A stretch of 11,119 bases of DNA from Frondihabitans sp. (lineage in GTDB: Bacteria; Actinomycetota; Actinomycetes; Actinomycetales; Microbacteriaceae). The translations under genes were made by a program, and so were the position numbers. Position 1 is the stretch's first letter; each line of letters starts with the position of its first letter. Where the stretch lies: the NCBI GenBank assembly GCA_025464735.1, contig JAODMX010000545.1:1-11119 (forward strand), given 5' to 3'. The notes beneath the pieces are model-generated. The model ran no database searches and was not told the DNA's origin. It saw nothing but the letters and a program-made list of their open reading frames with translations. Of this stretch, positions 5,338 through 11,119 are shown in pieces.

Positions 5338-5957
5338 CCACGTCCAACAGGTTCTTCAACCGCTTTTTCCTTCTCGTCACTGGTCTCATCACGCTGGCAG
5401 TCGGCGTTGCTCTCGTGCTCGTCGCCCTGCCCGGAGCCGGCGCCGGCGCCGGGTCGGCTCGCGCTGCTCTGAACTCGGCTCGCGACGCGCAGGCGACGGC
5501 GCTCGCCGACACCCCGTTGACCGGTGTCAGAGGAGTGAGCGGAAGCTACCTCCCCTGGTTGCTGGCCGTGCTCTGCCTCCTCGTCGTGATCGTGGCACTG
5601 GTCGCGGCGACAACCCGGGGCCGTGGCCGAATCGACCGCGTGCTCGAGGCCGACGATCCCGCCGGGGTCATCGTCCTCTCGTCCCGGTTCGCCGAGACTG
5701 CCGTCGTCGAGGCGCTCTCGTCTCGGCGGGACGTCGCGAACGTTTCCGTCGCGGCCTACCGGCTGAAGGGCGCTCCGGCGTTGAAAGTGCGGCTCCGGCT
5801 CACCGCCGGTTCGTCGCCATTACCGGCCGTTGAGGCGGCGTCGAGCGCCATTCTCGGTCTCGACCGCGTGATCGGCCAGGGTTCGGCGATCCCCGTGCTC
5901 GTCGAGGTCACCGGCGCTTCGCCCGTGCGTCCTGGCGCGGATTCGCGGGTCTCCTGA
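5334..5957 (+). CDS. Two-TM AmaP-like membrane anchor protein
   Basis: A 207-residue protein. Its N-terminal RFFNRFFLLVTGLITLAVGV begins the first membrane helix (about 11-32). An outside loop of about 40 residues follows, then a second helix at about 72-92 (YLPWLLAVLCLLVVIVALVA), then a basic stop TTRGRGRID. This hairpin plus a soluble C-terminus is the topology of AmaP, the membrane anchor of Asp23 in Staphylococcus. The C-terminal part (111-195) alternates strands and helices (FAETAVVEALSSRRDVANVSVAAY, ALKVRLRLTA, AVEAASSAILGLDRVIG, IPVLVEV), as in an Asp23-like domain. It is the last gene of the rightward operon, with a 4-nt overlap to the previous gene (5334-5337). The amaP symbol is withheld because the match is by topology and context. 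Confidence 0.7.
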   Translation: MTTSNRFFNRFFLLVTGLITLAVGVALVLVALPGAGAGAGSARAALNSARDAQATALADTPLTGVRGVSGSYLPWLLAVLCLLVVIVALVAATTRGRGRIDRVLEADDPAGVIVLSSRFAETAVVEALSSRRDVANVSVAAYRLKGAPALKVRLRLTAGSSPLPAVEAASSAILGLDRVIGQGSAIPVLVEVTGASPVRPGADSRVS

Positions 5958-5983
5958 GCGACGCCGAGCGACGCGGCGCGAGC

Positions 5984-5996
5984 GACGCCAAGCGTC
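5984..5996. terminator. Short hairpin between convergent operon ends
   Basis: GACGC (5984-5988), CAA, GCGTC (5992-5996) is a 5-bp stem with a 3-nt loop, in the 37 nt between the AmaP-like gene and the convergent oxidoreductase stop. It overlaps the oxidoreductase stop codon. There is no T-run, so the terminator call is weak. Confidence 0.25.
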
Positions 5997-6969
5997 AGAC
6001 CGCGAGCAGGATCTTCCCGATGTGGTCGCCGGCTTCCATCCTCCGATGGGCGTCGGCGGCTTCGTCGAGCGGGTAGATCCGGTCGATGATCGGCCGGACG
6101 CGGCCGTCCGCGAGGAGCGGCCAGACGTCGCGGCCGACGGCCTGCATCACGCCGACCTTCTCGGGCAGCGGGCGGGGTCGGAGCGTGGTTGCCCAGATCC
6201 GTCCGCGTTTGACCATCAGCTTGCCGAGCTCGAAGGTGGAGGCGTCGCCGCTCTGGTTGGCGATCACCATGATCCGGCCGCCCACGGCCAGCGCCTCGAC
6301 GTTGCGGGCCAGATAGCTGCCGCCGACCAGGTCGAGGATCACGTCGGCTCCCGCCCCGTCTGTCACGTCACGGACCACCGAAACGAAGTCGTCGTCGTGA
6401 TAGTTGACCCCGGTGGCGCCCAGTGACTCGCAGAATGCGACCTTCGAAGCCGTGCCTGCTGTCGTGATCACGCGGGCGCCGGCGGCGACACCGAGCTGGA
6501 TCGCCATCGTTCCGATGCCGCTCGTGCCACCGTGCACGAGAAGCGTTTCGCCCCCGTGCAGCCCGGCGTTCATGAACACGTTCGCCCAGACCGTCGCGGC
6601 GACCTCGGGGAGACCCGCCGCCTCGACGAGGTCGATACCGTCGGGGACGGGCAGCACGAGGCCCGCGTCGACGGCGACCTGCTCGGCGTAGCCGCCACCG
6701 GCGAGCAGCGCGCAGACCCGGTCGCCGAGGGTGAAGCCCGTCACCTCCGGCCCTGTTTCGAGCACGGTGCCGGAGACCTCCATGCCTGGCCATTCCGGCG
6801 AGCCGGGAGGCGGCGGGTAGTGCCCCTGACGCTGGCTCACGTCGGCGCGGTTGAGGCCGGCGGCCGCGACTCGGATGAGGACGTCGTTCGGGCCGACCAC
6901 CGGATCCGGAACCTCGCCCGGGGTGAGGACGTCGGGGCCGCCCGGTTGGGAAATGATGATGGCGTGCAT
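5995..6969 (-). CDS. NAD(P)H:quinone oxidoreductase, PIG3-type (zinc-independent MDR family)
   Basis: A 324-residue medium-chain reductase of the quinone oxidoreductase/PIG3 group, which uses NADPH to reduce quinones or similar electrophiles in the cytoplasm. The N-terminal GroES-like domain begins MHAIIISQPGGPDVL and includes GLNRADVSQRQGHYPPPPG (38-56), where the zinc ligands of alcohol dehydrogenases are missing. The Rossmann fold carries LLVHGGTSGIGTMAIQL (143-159), with the AGTASK loop at 171-176 for the cofactor phosphate, and the end is DHIGKILLAV. The ATG at 6969 is chosen because homologous proteins start at this MHAI/MRAI strand. GAAGG abuts it directly, and an in-frame GTG at 6984 is an alternative. 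It is transcribed alone, divergent from the next gene and convergent with the Asp23 operon. Confidence 0.9.
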   Translation of the reverse strand: MHAIIISQPGGPDVLTPGEVPDPVVGPNDVLIRVAAAGLNRADVSQRQGHYPPPPGSPEWPGMEVSGTVLETGPEVTGFTLGDRVCALLAGGGYAEQVAVDAGLVLPVPDGIDLVEAAGLPEVAATVWANVFMNAGLHGGETLLVHGGTSGIGTMAIQLGVAAGARVITTAGTASKVAFCESLGATGVNYHDDDFVSVVRDVTDGAGADVILDLVGGSYLARNVEALAVGGRIMVIANQSGDASTFELGKLMVKRGRIWATTLRPRPLPEKVGVMQAVGRDVWPLLADGRVRPIIDRIYPLDEAADAHRRMEAGDHIGKILLAV

Positions 6970-7012
6970 CCTTCGATAGTGCACCCTCTGGCCTCACGCA
7001 CCCTTCGAGTGT

Positions 7013-7018
7013 CAGGAT
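7013..7018 (+). promoter_or_regulatory. Candidate -10 box for a leaderless transcript
   Basis: CAGGAT lies 6 nt before the GTG at 7025. The spacing is that expected when transcription begins on the start codon itself. No Shine-Dalgarno site is present, which agrees with leaderless initiation, common in actinobacteria. Confidence 0.3.
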
Positions 7019-7024
7019 GCTCCG

Positions 7025-7450
7025 GTGAGCAATGACAGTGAAGACGCGATCTGGACCAGGGCCGAGACCAGGGCGGGCGGCGACGTGCCCGGCGCGGGTG
7101 ATACAGCCCTCAGCAATCTCCTGCGCGTGCACAAGGCCGTGACCGACGGCGGTTTCGCGCGAGCCCTCGAGATCCTCAGCCGTGACGACCTCGAAGACGG
7201 GGCCGAGGGCTACGAGTTCTTCGGTGCGCTACCGCTGCGCGACATCGTGCTGGAGGCGAGCGATCTCGACGCCGAGGAGGATGACGAGGACGGCGACGAG
7301 GTGGAGGAGCCGGAGGACGAGGTCGCGGAGATCCTTGACGCCCTGGACGACCGCTACAACGACATCGTGGTCTCCGACTCGTACCTGGCGGATCTCGTGA
7401 CCGCCCACTACGCCGAGCACCCGGACGACTTCGCCCCCGTTCCGGCCTGA
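7025..7450 (+). CDS. Acidic DUF4375/DMP19-like protein of unknown function
   Basis: A 141-residue soluble, strongly acidic protein. Its core resembles the DUF4375 (DMP19-like) domain: a helix with NLLRVHKAVTDGGFARALEIL (31-51), AEGYEFFGALPLRDIVLEASDL (60-81), then LDALDDRYNDIVVSDSYLADLVTAHYAEHPDDFAP (104-138), where the final YxxxHPDDF-like ending is the clearest family mark. Between residues 82 and 102 an almost purely acidic insert (EEDDEDGDEVEEPEDE) interrupts the domain. The function of DUF4375 proteins is largely unknown; a DNA-mimic role is known for DMP19 itself, but assigning it here would be speculation. The GTG start is supported by a -10-like hexamer just upstream and absence of any better start. 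It lies 40 nt before dcd in the same orientation. Confidence 0.65.
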   Translation: MSNDSEDAIWTRAETRAGGDVPGAGDTALSNLLRVHKAVTDGGFARALEILSRDDLEDGAEGYEFFGALPLRDIVLEASDLDAEEDDEDGDEVEEPEDEVAEILDALDDRYNDIVVSDSYLADLVTAHYAEHPDDFAPVPA

Positions 7451-7478
7451 GCGGCTCTCGCCGCCCCCGCAGCGCGGC

Positions 7479-7484
7479 TAGGCT
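7479..7484 (+). promoter_or_regulatory. Candidate -10 box of dcd (leaderless)
   Basis: TAGGCT, a good match to the actinobacterial TANNNT -10, is 6 nt before the dcd GTG, and no ribosome binding site precedes that codon. This suggests a leaderless dcd mRNA independent of the upstream gene. A -35 element is not evident. Confidence 0.45.
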
Positions 7485-7490
7485 TCTGCC

Positions 7491-8093
7491 GTGCTGCTCT
7501 CGGACCGTGACATCAAAGCTGAACTCGACAAGGGCCGGATCGGGCTCGATCCCTTCGATCCGGGTCTCATCCAGCCGTCGAGCATCGACGTGCGACTCGA
7601 CCGGTACTTCCGTCTGTTCGACAACCACAAGTACCCGTTCATCGACCCGGCGGAAGACCAGCCCGAGCTGACCCATCTCGTCGAGACGAAGCCCGACGAG
7701 CCGTTCATCCTGCACCCGGGCGAGTTCGTGCTCGGGTCGACCTATGAGCGGGTGAGTCTTCCCGACGACATCGCCGCGCGTCTCGAGGGCAAGAGCTCCC
7801 TCGGTCGCCTCGGTCTCCTGACCCACTCGACCGCAGGCTTCATCGATCCGGGTTTCTCGGGCCACGTGACCCTCGAGCTGAGCAACGTCGCGACCCTGCC
7901 GATCAAGCTCTGGCCCGGCATGAAGATCGGCCAGCTCTGCTACTTCCGCCTCTCGTCGCCGGCCGAGAATCCCTACGGTTCGTCGGTCTACGGCTCGCGC
8001 TACCAGGGTCAGCGGGGTCCCACGGCGAGCAGGTCGTTCCAGAACTTCGTCCGCACTGACACGGGTGCCGAGCCGTCGTCGGCCCGCGACTGA
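7491..8093 (+). CDS. dcd: dCTP deaminase, bifunctional dCTP deaminase/dUTPase type
   Basis: A 200-residue homotrimeric-type dCTP deaminase. It converts dCTP to dUTP, and in the bifunctional subgroup on to dUMP, supplying thymidylate synthesis and lowering dUTP. It starts [20 protein letters not shown], with [14 protein letters not shown] at 28-41. The active-site block [20 protein letters not shown] (99-118) carries S102 and R106, and E129 lies in VTLELSN, matching the catalytic Ser/Arg/Glu of the family. The GFIDPGFSG form and the overall sequence are very close to the Mycobacterium tuberculosis enzyme, which is bifunctional, hence the call. The C-terminal [14 protein letters not shown] (173-186) is the nucleotide-closing tail. 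The GTG start matches the family N-terminus and follows a -10-like box, suggesting its own promoter. Confidence 0.97.
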   Translation: MLLSDRDIKAELDKGRIGLDPFDPGLIQPSSIDVRLDRYFRLFDNHKYPFIDPAEDQPELTHLVETKPDEPFILHPGEFVLGSTYERVSLPDDIAARLEGKSSLGRLGLLTHSTAGFIDPGFSGHVTLELSNVATLPIKLWPGMKIGQLCYFRLSSPAENPYGSSVYGSRYQGQRGPTASRSFQNFVRTDTGAEPSSARD

Positions 8094-8202
8094 CTGTCTC
8101 GCCGTTCGCCGTTTCGCCACCGTTTCGTCCAGAGTGAGCCCGGCGCGGTACGTCGTGAATGGACAGATCGCCGAACCGCGACACACGTCGCCTAGGTGAC
8201 TG

Positions 8203-8208
8203 CATACT
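8203..8208 (+). promoter_or_regulatory. Candidate -10 box for the gene at 8216
   Basis: CATACT, close to TATACT/TATAAT, lies 7 nt before the GTG at 8216. No Shine-Dalgarno site is visible before that codon. The arrangement again suggests a leaderless mRNA and helps decide the start. Confidence 0.4.
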
Positions 8209-8215
8209 CGTAGCT

Positions 8216-8563
8216 GTGAGCCCTGAGACCCGAGTTCCTTCCCTTGACGGCCGTGAATTCGTCATGGAGTCGTCCACCAACAGCCCGGTCGACCCGACGT
8301 CCCCGTCGCGATTCTGGTACTTCGAGCGAGACGGCGTGATCTGGGGCGAGTACCGCGGTGACACCGTCGTGTTTGGACGTTTCGTCGGAACCCGCGTGGA
8401 CGATGCCCTGTCCGTCTCGTTCGTGCACGTCATGGTCGCGGATGGTGCTGTCGTGACGGGCACCGGCGGCAGCGTCGTGGAGGCGACCGACAGCGGCGTT
8501 CGGCTGGTGGAGCGTTTTCAAATCGACGACGTCGACCACGTGAGCATCTGCGTCGAGGTCTGA
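8216..8563 (+). CDS. Small beta-rich protein of unknown function
   Basis: A 115-residue soluble protein. After a polar N-terminus (1-30) it is a run of short beta strands with turns: RFWYFERDGVIWGEYRGDTV (32-51), VFGRFVGTRVDDALSVSFVH (52-71), VMVADGAVVTGTGGSVVEAT (72-91), GVRLVERFQI (94-103). The pattern G-Y-x-GD-x-V-x-x-G-x-FVG and the following VSFVH/V-E strands recall a family of about 110-residue actinobacterial proteins often annotated, with little support, as n-acetylglutamate synthase. It has no acetyltransferase motif, so I would not use that name. The GTG at 8216 is preferred over the in-frame ATG at 8159 because a -10-like hexamer lies 7 nt upstream and the extra residues look noncoding. 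It is convergent with the Lrp-type regulator. Confidence 0.65.
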   Translation: MSPETRVPSLDGREFVMESSTNSPVDPTSPSRFWYFERDGVIWGEYRGDTVVFGRFVGTRVDDALSVSFVHVMVADGAVVTGTGGSVVEATDSGVRLVERFQIDDVDHVSICVEV

Positions 8564-8606
8564 CCGGCGAGTCGCACCGACAACACCGCGACCCGCAGGA
8601 TCCGGG

Positions 8607-9206
8607 CTACCGCGCCACCGAGTCCCGCCCGTTGCCCGCGGTCGTGAAGCGCGTCATGCCGAGGCGGTTCGACTCACCCGAGCGGTCCGGGATGTCCGAG
8701 GGCAGCACGTACGATTTGCGCACGACCTCGTCGAGGACGACGACGCTCACCACGGATTTCACCTCGGGCCGCGCCGCGACGACGCCGGTCACGAAGTCGT
8801 GGACCCCGCCGATGTCGACGGATCGCACCAGCAGCATCGCGTCGTGCTCTCCGGTGGTGATGCAGCAGTACTCGACGTCGGGCATCTGGAGGATGCCCTC
8901 GCGGAACCGGTGCCAGCTCTGCGGATGCACGGTCACGAAGACGAGCGCGCAGACGTCGAGTCCGACCAGTCCGGGCTGGATCCGCGCGGAGAAGCCGGTG
9001 ATGATTCCGGCGGCGGTCATCGCCTCGACCCGGTTGTAGACGCTGGCCCTCGAGACGTTGACGCGTTCGGCGAGAGAGGCCATCGAGATCCGGCCGTCGT
9101 CGCGGAGAATCGCCAGGATGCTCAGATCGACCTCGTCGAGGGCCCGTGGTTTTTGTCCAAGGGACGGCGGTCTGCCTTCGTCGCTGTTGAACACTTTGCG
9201 CTCCAT
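8607..9206 (-). CDS. Lrp/AsnC family transcriptional regulator
   Basis: A 199-residue regulator. Residues 22-76 form the Lrp/AsnC winged helix-turn-helix (LDEVDLSILAILRDDGRISM, then ASLAERVNVSRASVYNRVEAM with the recognition helix, then AGIITGFSARIQPGLVG). Residues 80-160 form the RAM (regulation of amino acid metabolism) domain that binds small ligands and makes octamers: ALVFVTVHPQSWHRFREGIL, VEYCCITTGEHDAMLLVRS and VVSVVVLDEVVRKSYVL. The C-terminal tail of about 30 residues is extra. The ATG at 9206 is called; an in-frame GTG at 9231-9233 is an alternative, and neither has a clear ribosome binding site. It is divergent from a peptide-type binding-protein gene across a 204-nt gap, so it probably senses an amino acid and controls that transporter as well as itself. 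Confidence 0.92.
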   Translation of the reverse strand: MERKVFNSDEGRPPSLGQKPRALDEVDLSILAILRDDGRISMASLAERVNVSRASVYNRVEAMTAAGIITGFSARIQPGLVGLDVCALVFVTVHPQSWHRFREGILQMPDVEYCCITTGEHDAMLLVRSVDIGGVHDFVTGVVAARPEVKSVVSVVVLDEVVRKSYVLPSDIPDRSGESNRLGMTRFTTAGNGRDSVAR

Positions 9207-9410
9207 TCGGGCCAACTGAAGATTTTCGTCCACTGTATTGGGCAATGCGAGTACGAACGCTTGTGATCGTGGCACTCTTTCTCCACACCGTCCAGCAGCG
9301 ACCCTAGCGCGGGGCGGCCGTTCGGCGCGATGGCGTTCCCCTCGGCATCGTGTTACTTCCCGTTCTGGTCGGCACCGGCAATGGCCGACCCCTTTCCTCT
9401 GGAGGCCCCC
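9207..9410. promoter_or_regulatory. Divergent promoter region between the Lrp-type regulator and the ABC transporter
   Basis: This 204-nt gap is less GC-rich at 9205-9265 than its surroundings, as expected for promoters. On the minus strand TACAGT falls about 25 nt before the regulator ATG and is a plausible -10 box. For the plus-strand transporter gene a TTGGGC (9239-9244) is seen but no matching -10. I found no clear Lrp-type binding palindrome. The open frame upstream of 9411 on the plus strand has no family features. Confidence 0.45.
9401..9405 (+). promoter_or_regulatory. Ribosome binding site deciding the start of the ABC lipoprotein
   Basis: GGAGG sits 5 nt before the GTG at 9411. The frame is open further upstream to an ATG at 9330, but only the GTG gives a normal lipoprotein signal peptide. 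Confidence 0.7.
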
Positions 9411-11012
9411 GTGGTTTTCCGCACCACCCAGAGCTCCACCGCCAGACGAGTCGCCATCGGTGCAGCAGCCGTGGCACTCACCCTCGTCGTCGCCGGCTGT
9501 TCGTCGGGCAAGACGACGACGGGCACCAACGCGTCGGTCAAGACCTTGACCATCGACAAGGCGTTCGACCTCAAGACGGCCGACCCCGGCCGCATGTACG
9601 AGCCGACCGGTGAGATGGTCGACAAGGCCCTCTACGAGACGCTGCTCACCTTCAAGGGTGGCGACGTGTCGAAGGTCGTCCCCGGCGTCGCGACGCTCGA
9701 CGAGTCGGCCGATGCGAAGACCTTCACGCTCACCCTCAACGGCACGCACAAGTTCTCGGACGGCACCACCATGACCGCCGACGACGTCGTGTTCTCGCTC
9801 GACCGCGTCATCGGGCTCAAAGGCAACCCGTCGTTCCTCCTCGCCGGAGTCACGGTGACGAAGAAGAACGCCACGACGGTGGTTCTGACGACGAAGACGG
9901 CCACCCCGGCCCTGCCGGCGATCCTCGCGAACCCGGCCCTGGGGATCCTGAACTCGAAGGTCGTCAAGGCGCACGGCGGCACGACGACCACCAGCGACAC
10001 CGCCGAGAAGTACCTCAACACGCACTCCGCCGGTTCGGGGCCCTACGTTCTCGGTTCGCTCAACCTGTCGTCGCAGGTGGTCCTCACGACCAACAAGAAC
10101 TACGACGGCACCGACAAGCCGACCTACGGTCGCGTCGTGATCCAGAACGTCGAAGGCGCCACGCAGAAGATCAACGTGCAGGGCGGCAGCGCCGATGTGG
10201 CACTCGACCTGTCGGGGACCCAGTCGGAGGGGTTGGACTCCAGCTCGATCAAGGTCGACAGCGGCCCGTCGGCGAACGTCATCTTCCTGCTGCTCAACCA
10301 GAACTCCAGCATCTCGAAGTTCACCAGCAACCCCGACTTCGTCAAGGCGGTCAAGGAGTCGATCAACTACTCCGACCTCGTCTCGCTGGCGGGTAAGGGC
10401 ACGACACAGGCCGCGGGCGTTGTCCCGAGCATGCTGCTCGGCTCCCTCGGGTCAAGCGACGGCCTCAAGCAGAATCTCACCGAGGCCAAGTCCGATCTGG
10501 CGAAGAGTGGTTACGCGGGGCAGGCCGTGACGCTGGCCTTCCCGAGCGACATCACCCTGAACGGCATCGAGTTCCCGACGATCGCGCAGCGGATCCAGTC
10601 GCAGCTCAAGACCGCGGGCATCACTGTGAACCTGGCTCCGGCTCCGGTCGCAACCGAGCTCGACAACTACCGCAACGGCAAGGAGCCCATCGGGCTCTGG
10701 TACTGGGGCCCGGACTACCCGGACCCGAGCGACTACCTCGTCTTCACCCCTGGCAATGTCGTGGGTCTGCGGTCGGGCTGGGCTGCCGGCGCTGATCCTG
10801 CCGTCTCGAAGCTGGCTGACGCAGCCGCCGCCGGCGGTTCGAACTCGGAGCGCCAGTCGCAGTTCGAGGCCCTGCAGAAGGCCCTGAACACCTCGGGCCC
10901 GTTCATCCCGCTGCTCCAGCCGGGCAACAACATTGCCTACAAATCGACAGTCTCCGGTGTCGTGTACAACGCCGTCTGGACAGTCGACATCGCCGCCCTG
11001 GGCAGCAAGTAA
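9411..11012 (+). CDS. ABC transporter substrate-binding lipoprotein, family 5 (peptide/nickel type)
   Basis: A 533-residue extracellular binding protein of the SBP_bac_5 (DppA/OppA-like) family, which delivers peptides or related solutes to an ABC importer. Residues 1-29 are a lipoprotein signal: RR at 12-13, the hydrophobic AIGAAAVALTLVVAG, and the lipobox VVAGC with Cys30. The mature part opens with the family pattern TLTIDKAFDLKTADPGRMYE (lobe start), VDKALYETLL, then TFTLTLNGTHKFSDGTTMTADDVVFSLDRV (about 105-134), the signature of this family. The later IGLWYWGPDYPDPSDYL (about 427-443) is also typical. The GTG start at 9411 is set by GGAGG at 9401-9405. It is divergent from an Lrp/AsnC regulator and followed by a probable permease gene, so it likely heads a peptide or amino-acid-derivative uptake operon. 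Substrate cannot be told. Confidence 0.93.
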   Translation: MVFRTTQSSTARRVAIGAAAVALTLVVAGCSSGKTTTGTNASVKTLTIDKAFDLKTADPGRMYEPTGEMVDKALYETLLTFKGGDVSKVVPGVATLDESADAKTFTLTLNGTHKFSDGTTMTADDVVFSLDRVIGLKGNPSFLLAGVTVTKKNATTVVLTTKTATPALPAILANPALGILNSKVVKAHGGTTTTSDTAEKYLNTHSAGSGPYVLGSLNLSSQVVLTTNKNYDGTDKPTYGRVVIQNVEGATQKINVQGGSADVALDLSGTQSEGLDSSSIKVDSGPSANVIFLLLNQNSSISKFTSNPDFVKAVKESINYSDLVSLAGKGTTQAAGVVPSMLLGSLGSSDGLKQNLTEAKSDLAKSGYAGQAVTLAFPSDITLNGIEFPTIAQRIQSQLKTAGITVNLAPAPVATELDNYRNGKEPIGLWYWGPDYPDPSDYLVFTPGNVVGLRSGWAAGADPAVSKLADAAAAGGSNSERQSQFEALQKALNTSGPFIPLLQPGNNIAYKSTVSGVVYNAVWTVDIAALGSK

Positions 11013-11021
11013 GTTCCGCTC

Positions 11022-11119
11022 TTGGCAGTCACCACGCCAGCCGCCCGGCCCTCCCGCGCACGCACCGTGCCGCGGGAGGGCCGGGCCTCGCACCCCTTCC
11101 TCCGGTACGCGCTTCGCCG
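11022..11119 (+). CDS. Probable ABC transporter permease, N-terminal fragment (runs off the right edge)
   Basis: A frame open from a TTG at 11022 to the window end encodes 32 residues ending in RASHPFLRYALR. A basic, polar N-terminus leading into an FLRYxLRR-like segment is typical of DppB/DppC-type permeases just before their first membrane helix, and a permease is the expected neighbour 10 nt after a family 5 binding protein. The start is uncertain: TTG at 11022 has only a weak AAGTAAG upstream, and an in-frame GTG at 11067-11069 lies in the hairpin noted separately. The true start could also be beyond the edge. Confidence 0.45.
   Translation, partial: MAVTTPAARPSRARTVPREGRASHPFLRYALR
11043..11086. 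repeat. Perfect 16-bp inverted repeat after the ABC lipoprotein gene
   Basis: GCCCGGCCCTCCCGCG (11043-11058) and CGCGGGAGGGCCGGGC (11071-11086) are perfect inverted copies. The 12-nt spacer can add CACG/CGTG (11059-11062 with 11066-11069). The resulting hairpin is extremely stable and starts 30 nt after the lipoprotein stop. There is no T-run. It may be an intercistronic stem that protects the abundant binding-protein mRNA, or a terminator of the U-less type. Confidence 0.85.

Noticed and set aside
6368..7132. Minus-strand 254-codon open frame overlapping the quinone oxidoreductase
   Set aside because: It is the frame-shifted shadow of the oxidoreductase and is Arg/Pro/Gly-rich without domains.
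7176..8186. 336-codon minus-strand frame opposite dcd
   Set aside because: dcd is unmistakable on the plus strand; the antisense frame is low-complexity Arg/Pro/Gly at its end and has no family match.
9207..10025. Upstream extension of the Lrp/AsnC frame to 10025 on the minus strand
   Set aside because: The extra 270 codons run antisense through the ABC lipoprotein and have no domain; the Lrp protein starts at 9206 or possibly 9233.

Overview
The window is high-GC DNA with GTG starts, short or absent leaders, and many 4-nt gene overlaps. Its best-recognised protein (7491-8093) closely resembles the mycobacterial bifunctional dCTP deaminase/dUTPase. Together these point to an actinobacterium. 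A member of the Microbacteriaceae (Micrococcales) is my best guess, but the family-level placement is inference.

Layout. Positions 1-67 hold the tail of an unrecognised plus-strand gene. 151-221 is a minus-strand tRNA-Gly with anticodon CCC. 446-1497 is a two-gene plus-strand unit encoding two unrelated flavin-reductase types: a flavodoxin-fold SsuE-like protein and a split-barrel HpaC-like protein. 1498-1890 is a gene-free stretch between convergent gene ends, holding two palindromic elements with a shared AATTCA-containing end motif.

1891-5957 is the most interesting part: a divergent pair of tightly overlapping operons. Leftward there are three genes: an ECF-type sigma factor, a protein that looks like an anti-sigma-like N-terminus joined to an Asp23-like domain, and a short Asp23-like protein. 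Rightward there are five genes: an Asp23/Gls24 protein, a small DUF2273-like membrane protein, a second Asp23-like protein, a two-TM DUF6286-like protein, and a two-TM AmaP-like protein. All six internal junctions overlap by 1 or 4 nt. The set looks like an actinobacterial version of the Firmicutes asp23-amaP envelope-stress cluster with its own sigma factor. My working model is a membrane-anchored Asp23 scaffold whose state is reported to RNA polymerase through the Asp23-containing regulator encoded next to the sigma factor. This model is inference.

5995-6969 is a minus-strand PIG3-type quinone oxidoreductase. It is followed by three plus-strand genes that all appear to start with GTG 6-7 nt after a -10-like hexamer: an acidic DUF4375/DMP19-like protein, dcd, and a small beta-rich protein of unknown function. 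8607-9206 is a minus-strand Lrp/AsnC regulator, divergent from a family 5 (peptide-type) ABC transporter lipoprotein at 9411-11012. A probable permease gene begins at the right edge. A 16-bp perfect inverted repeat lies just after the lipoprotein gene and overlaps the presumed permease N-terminus.
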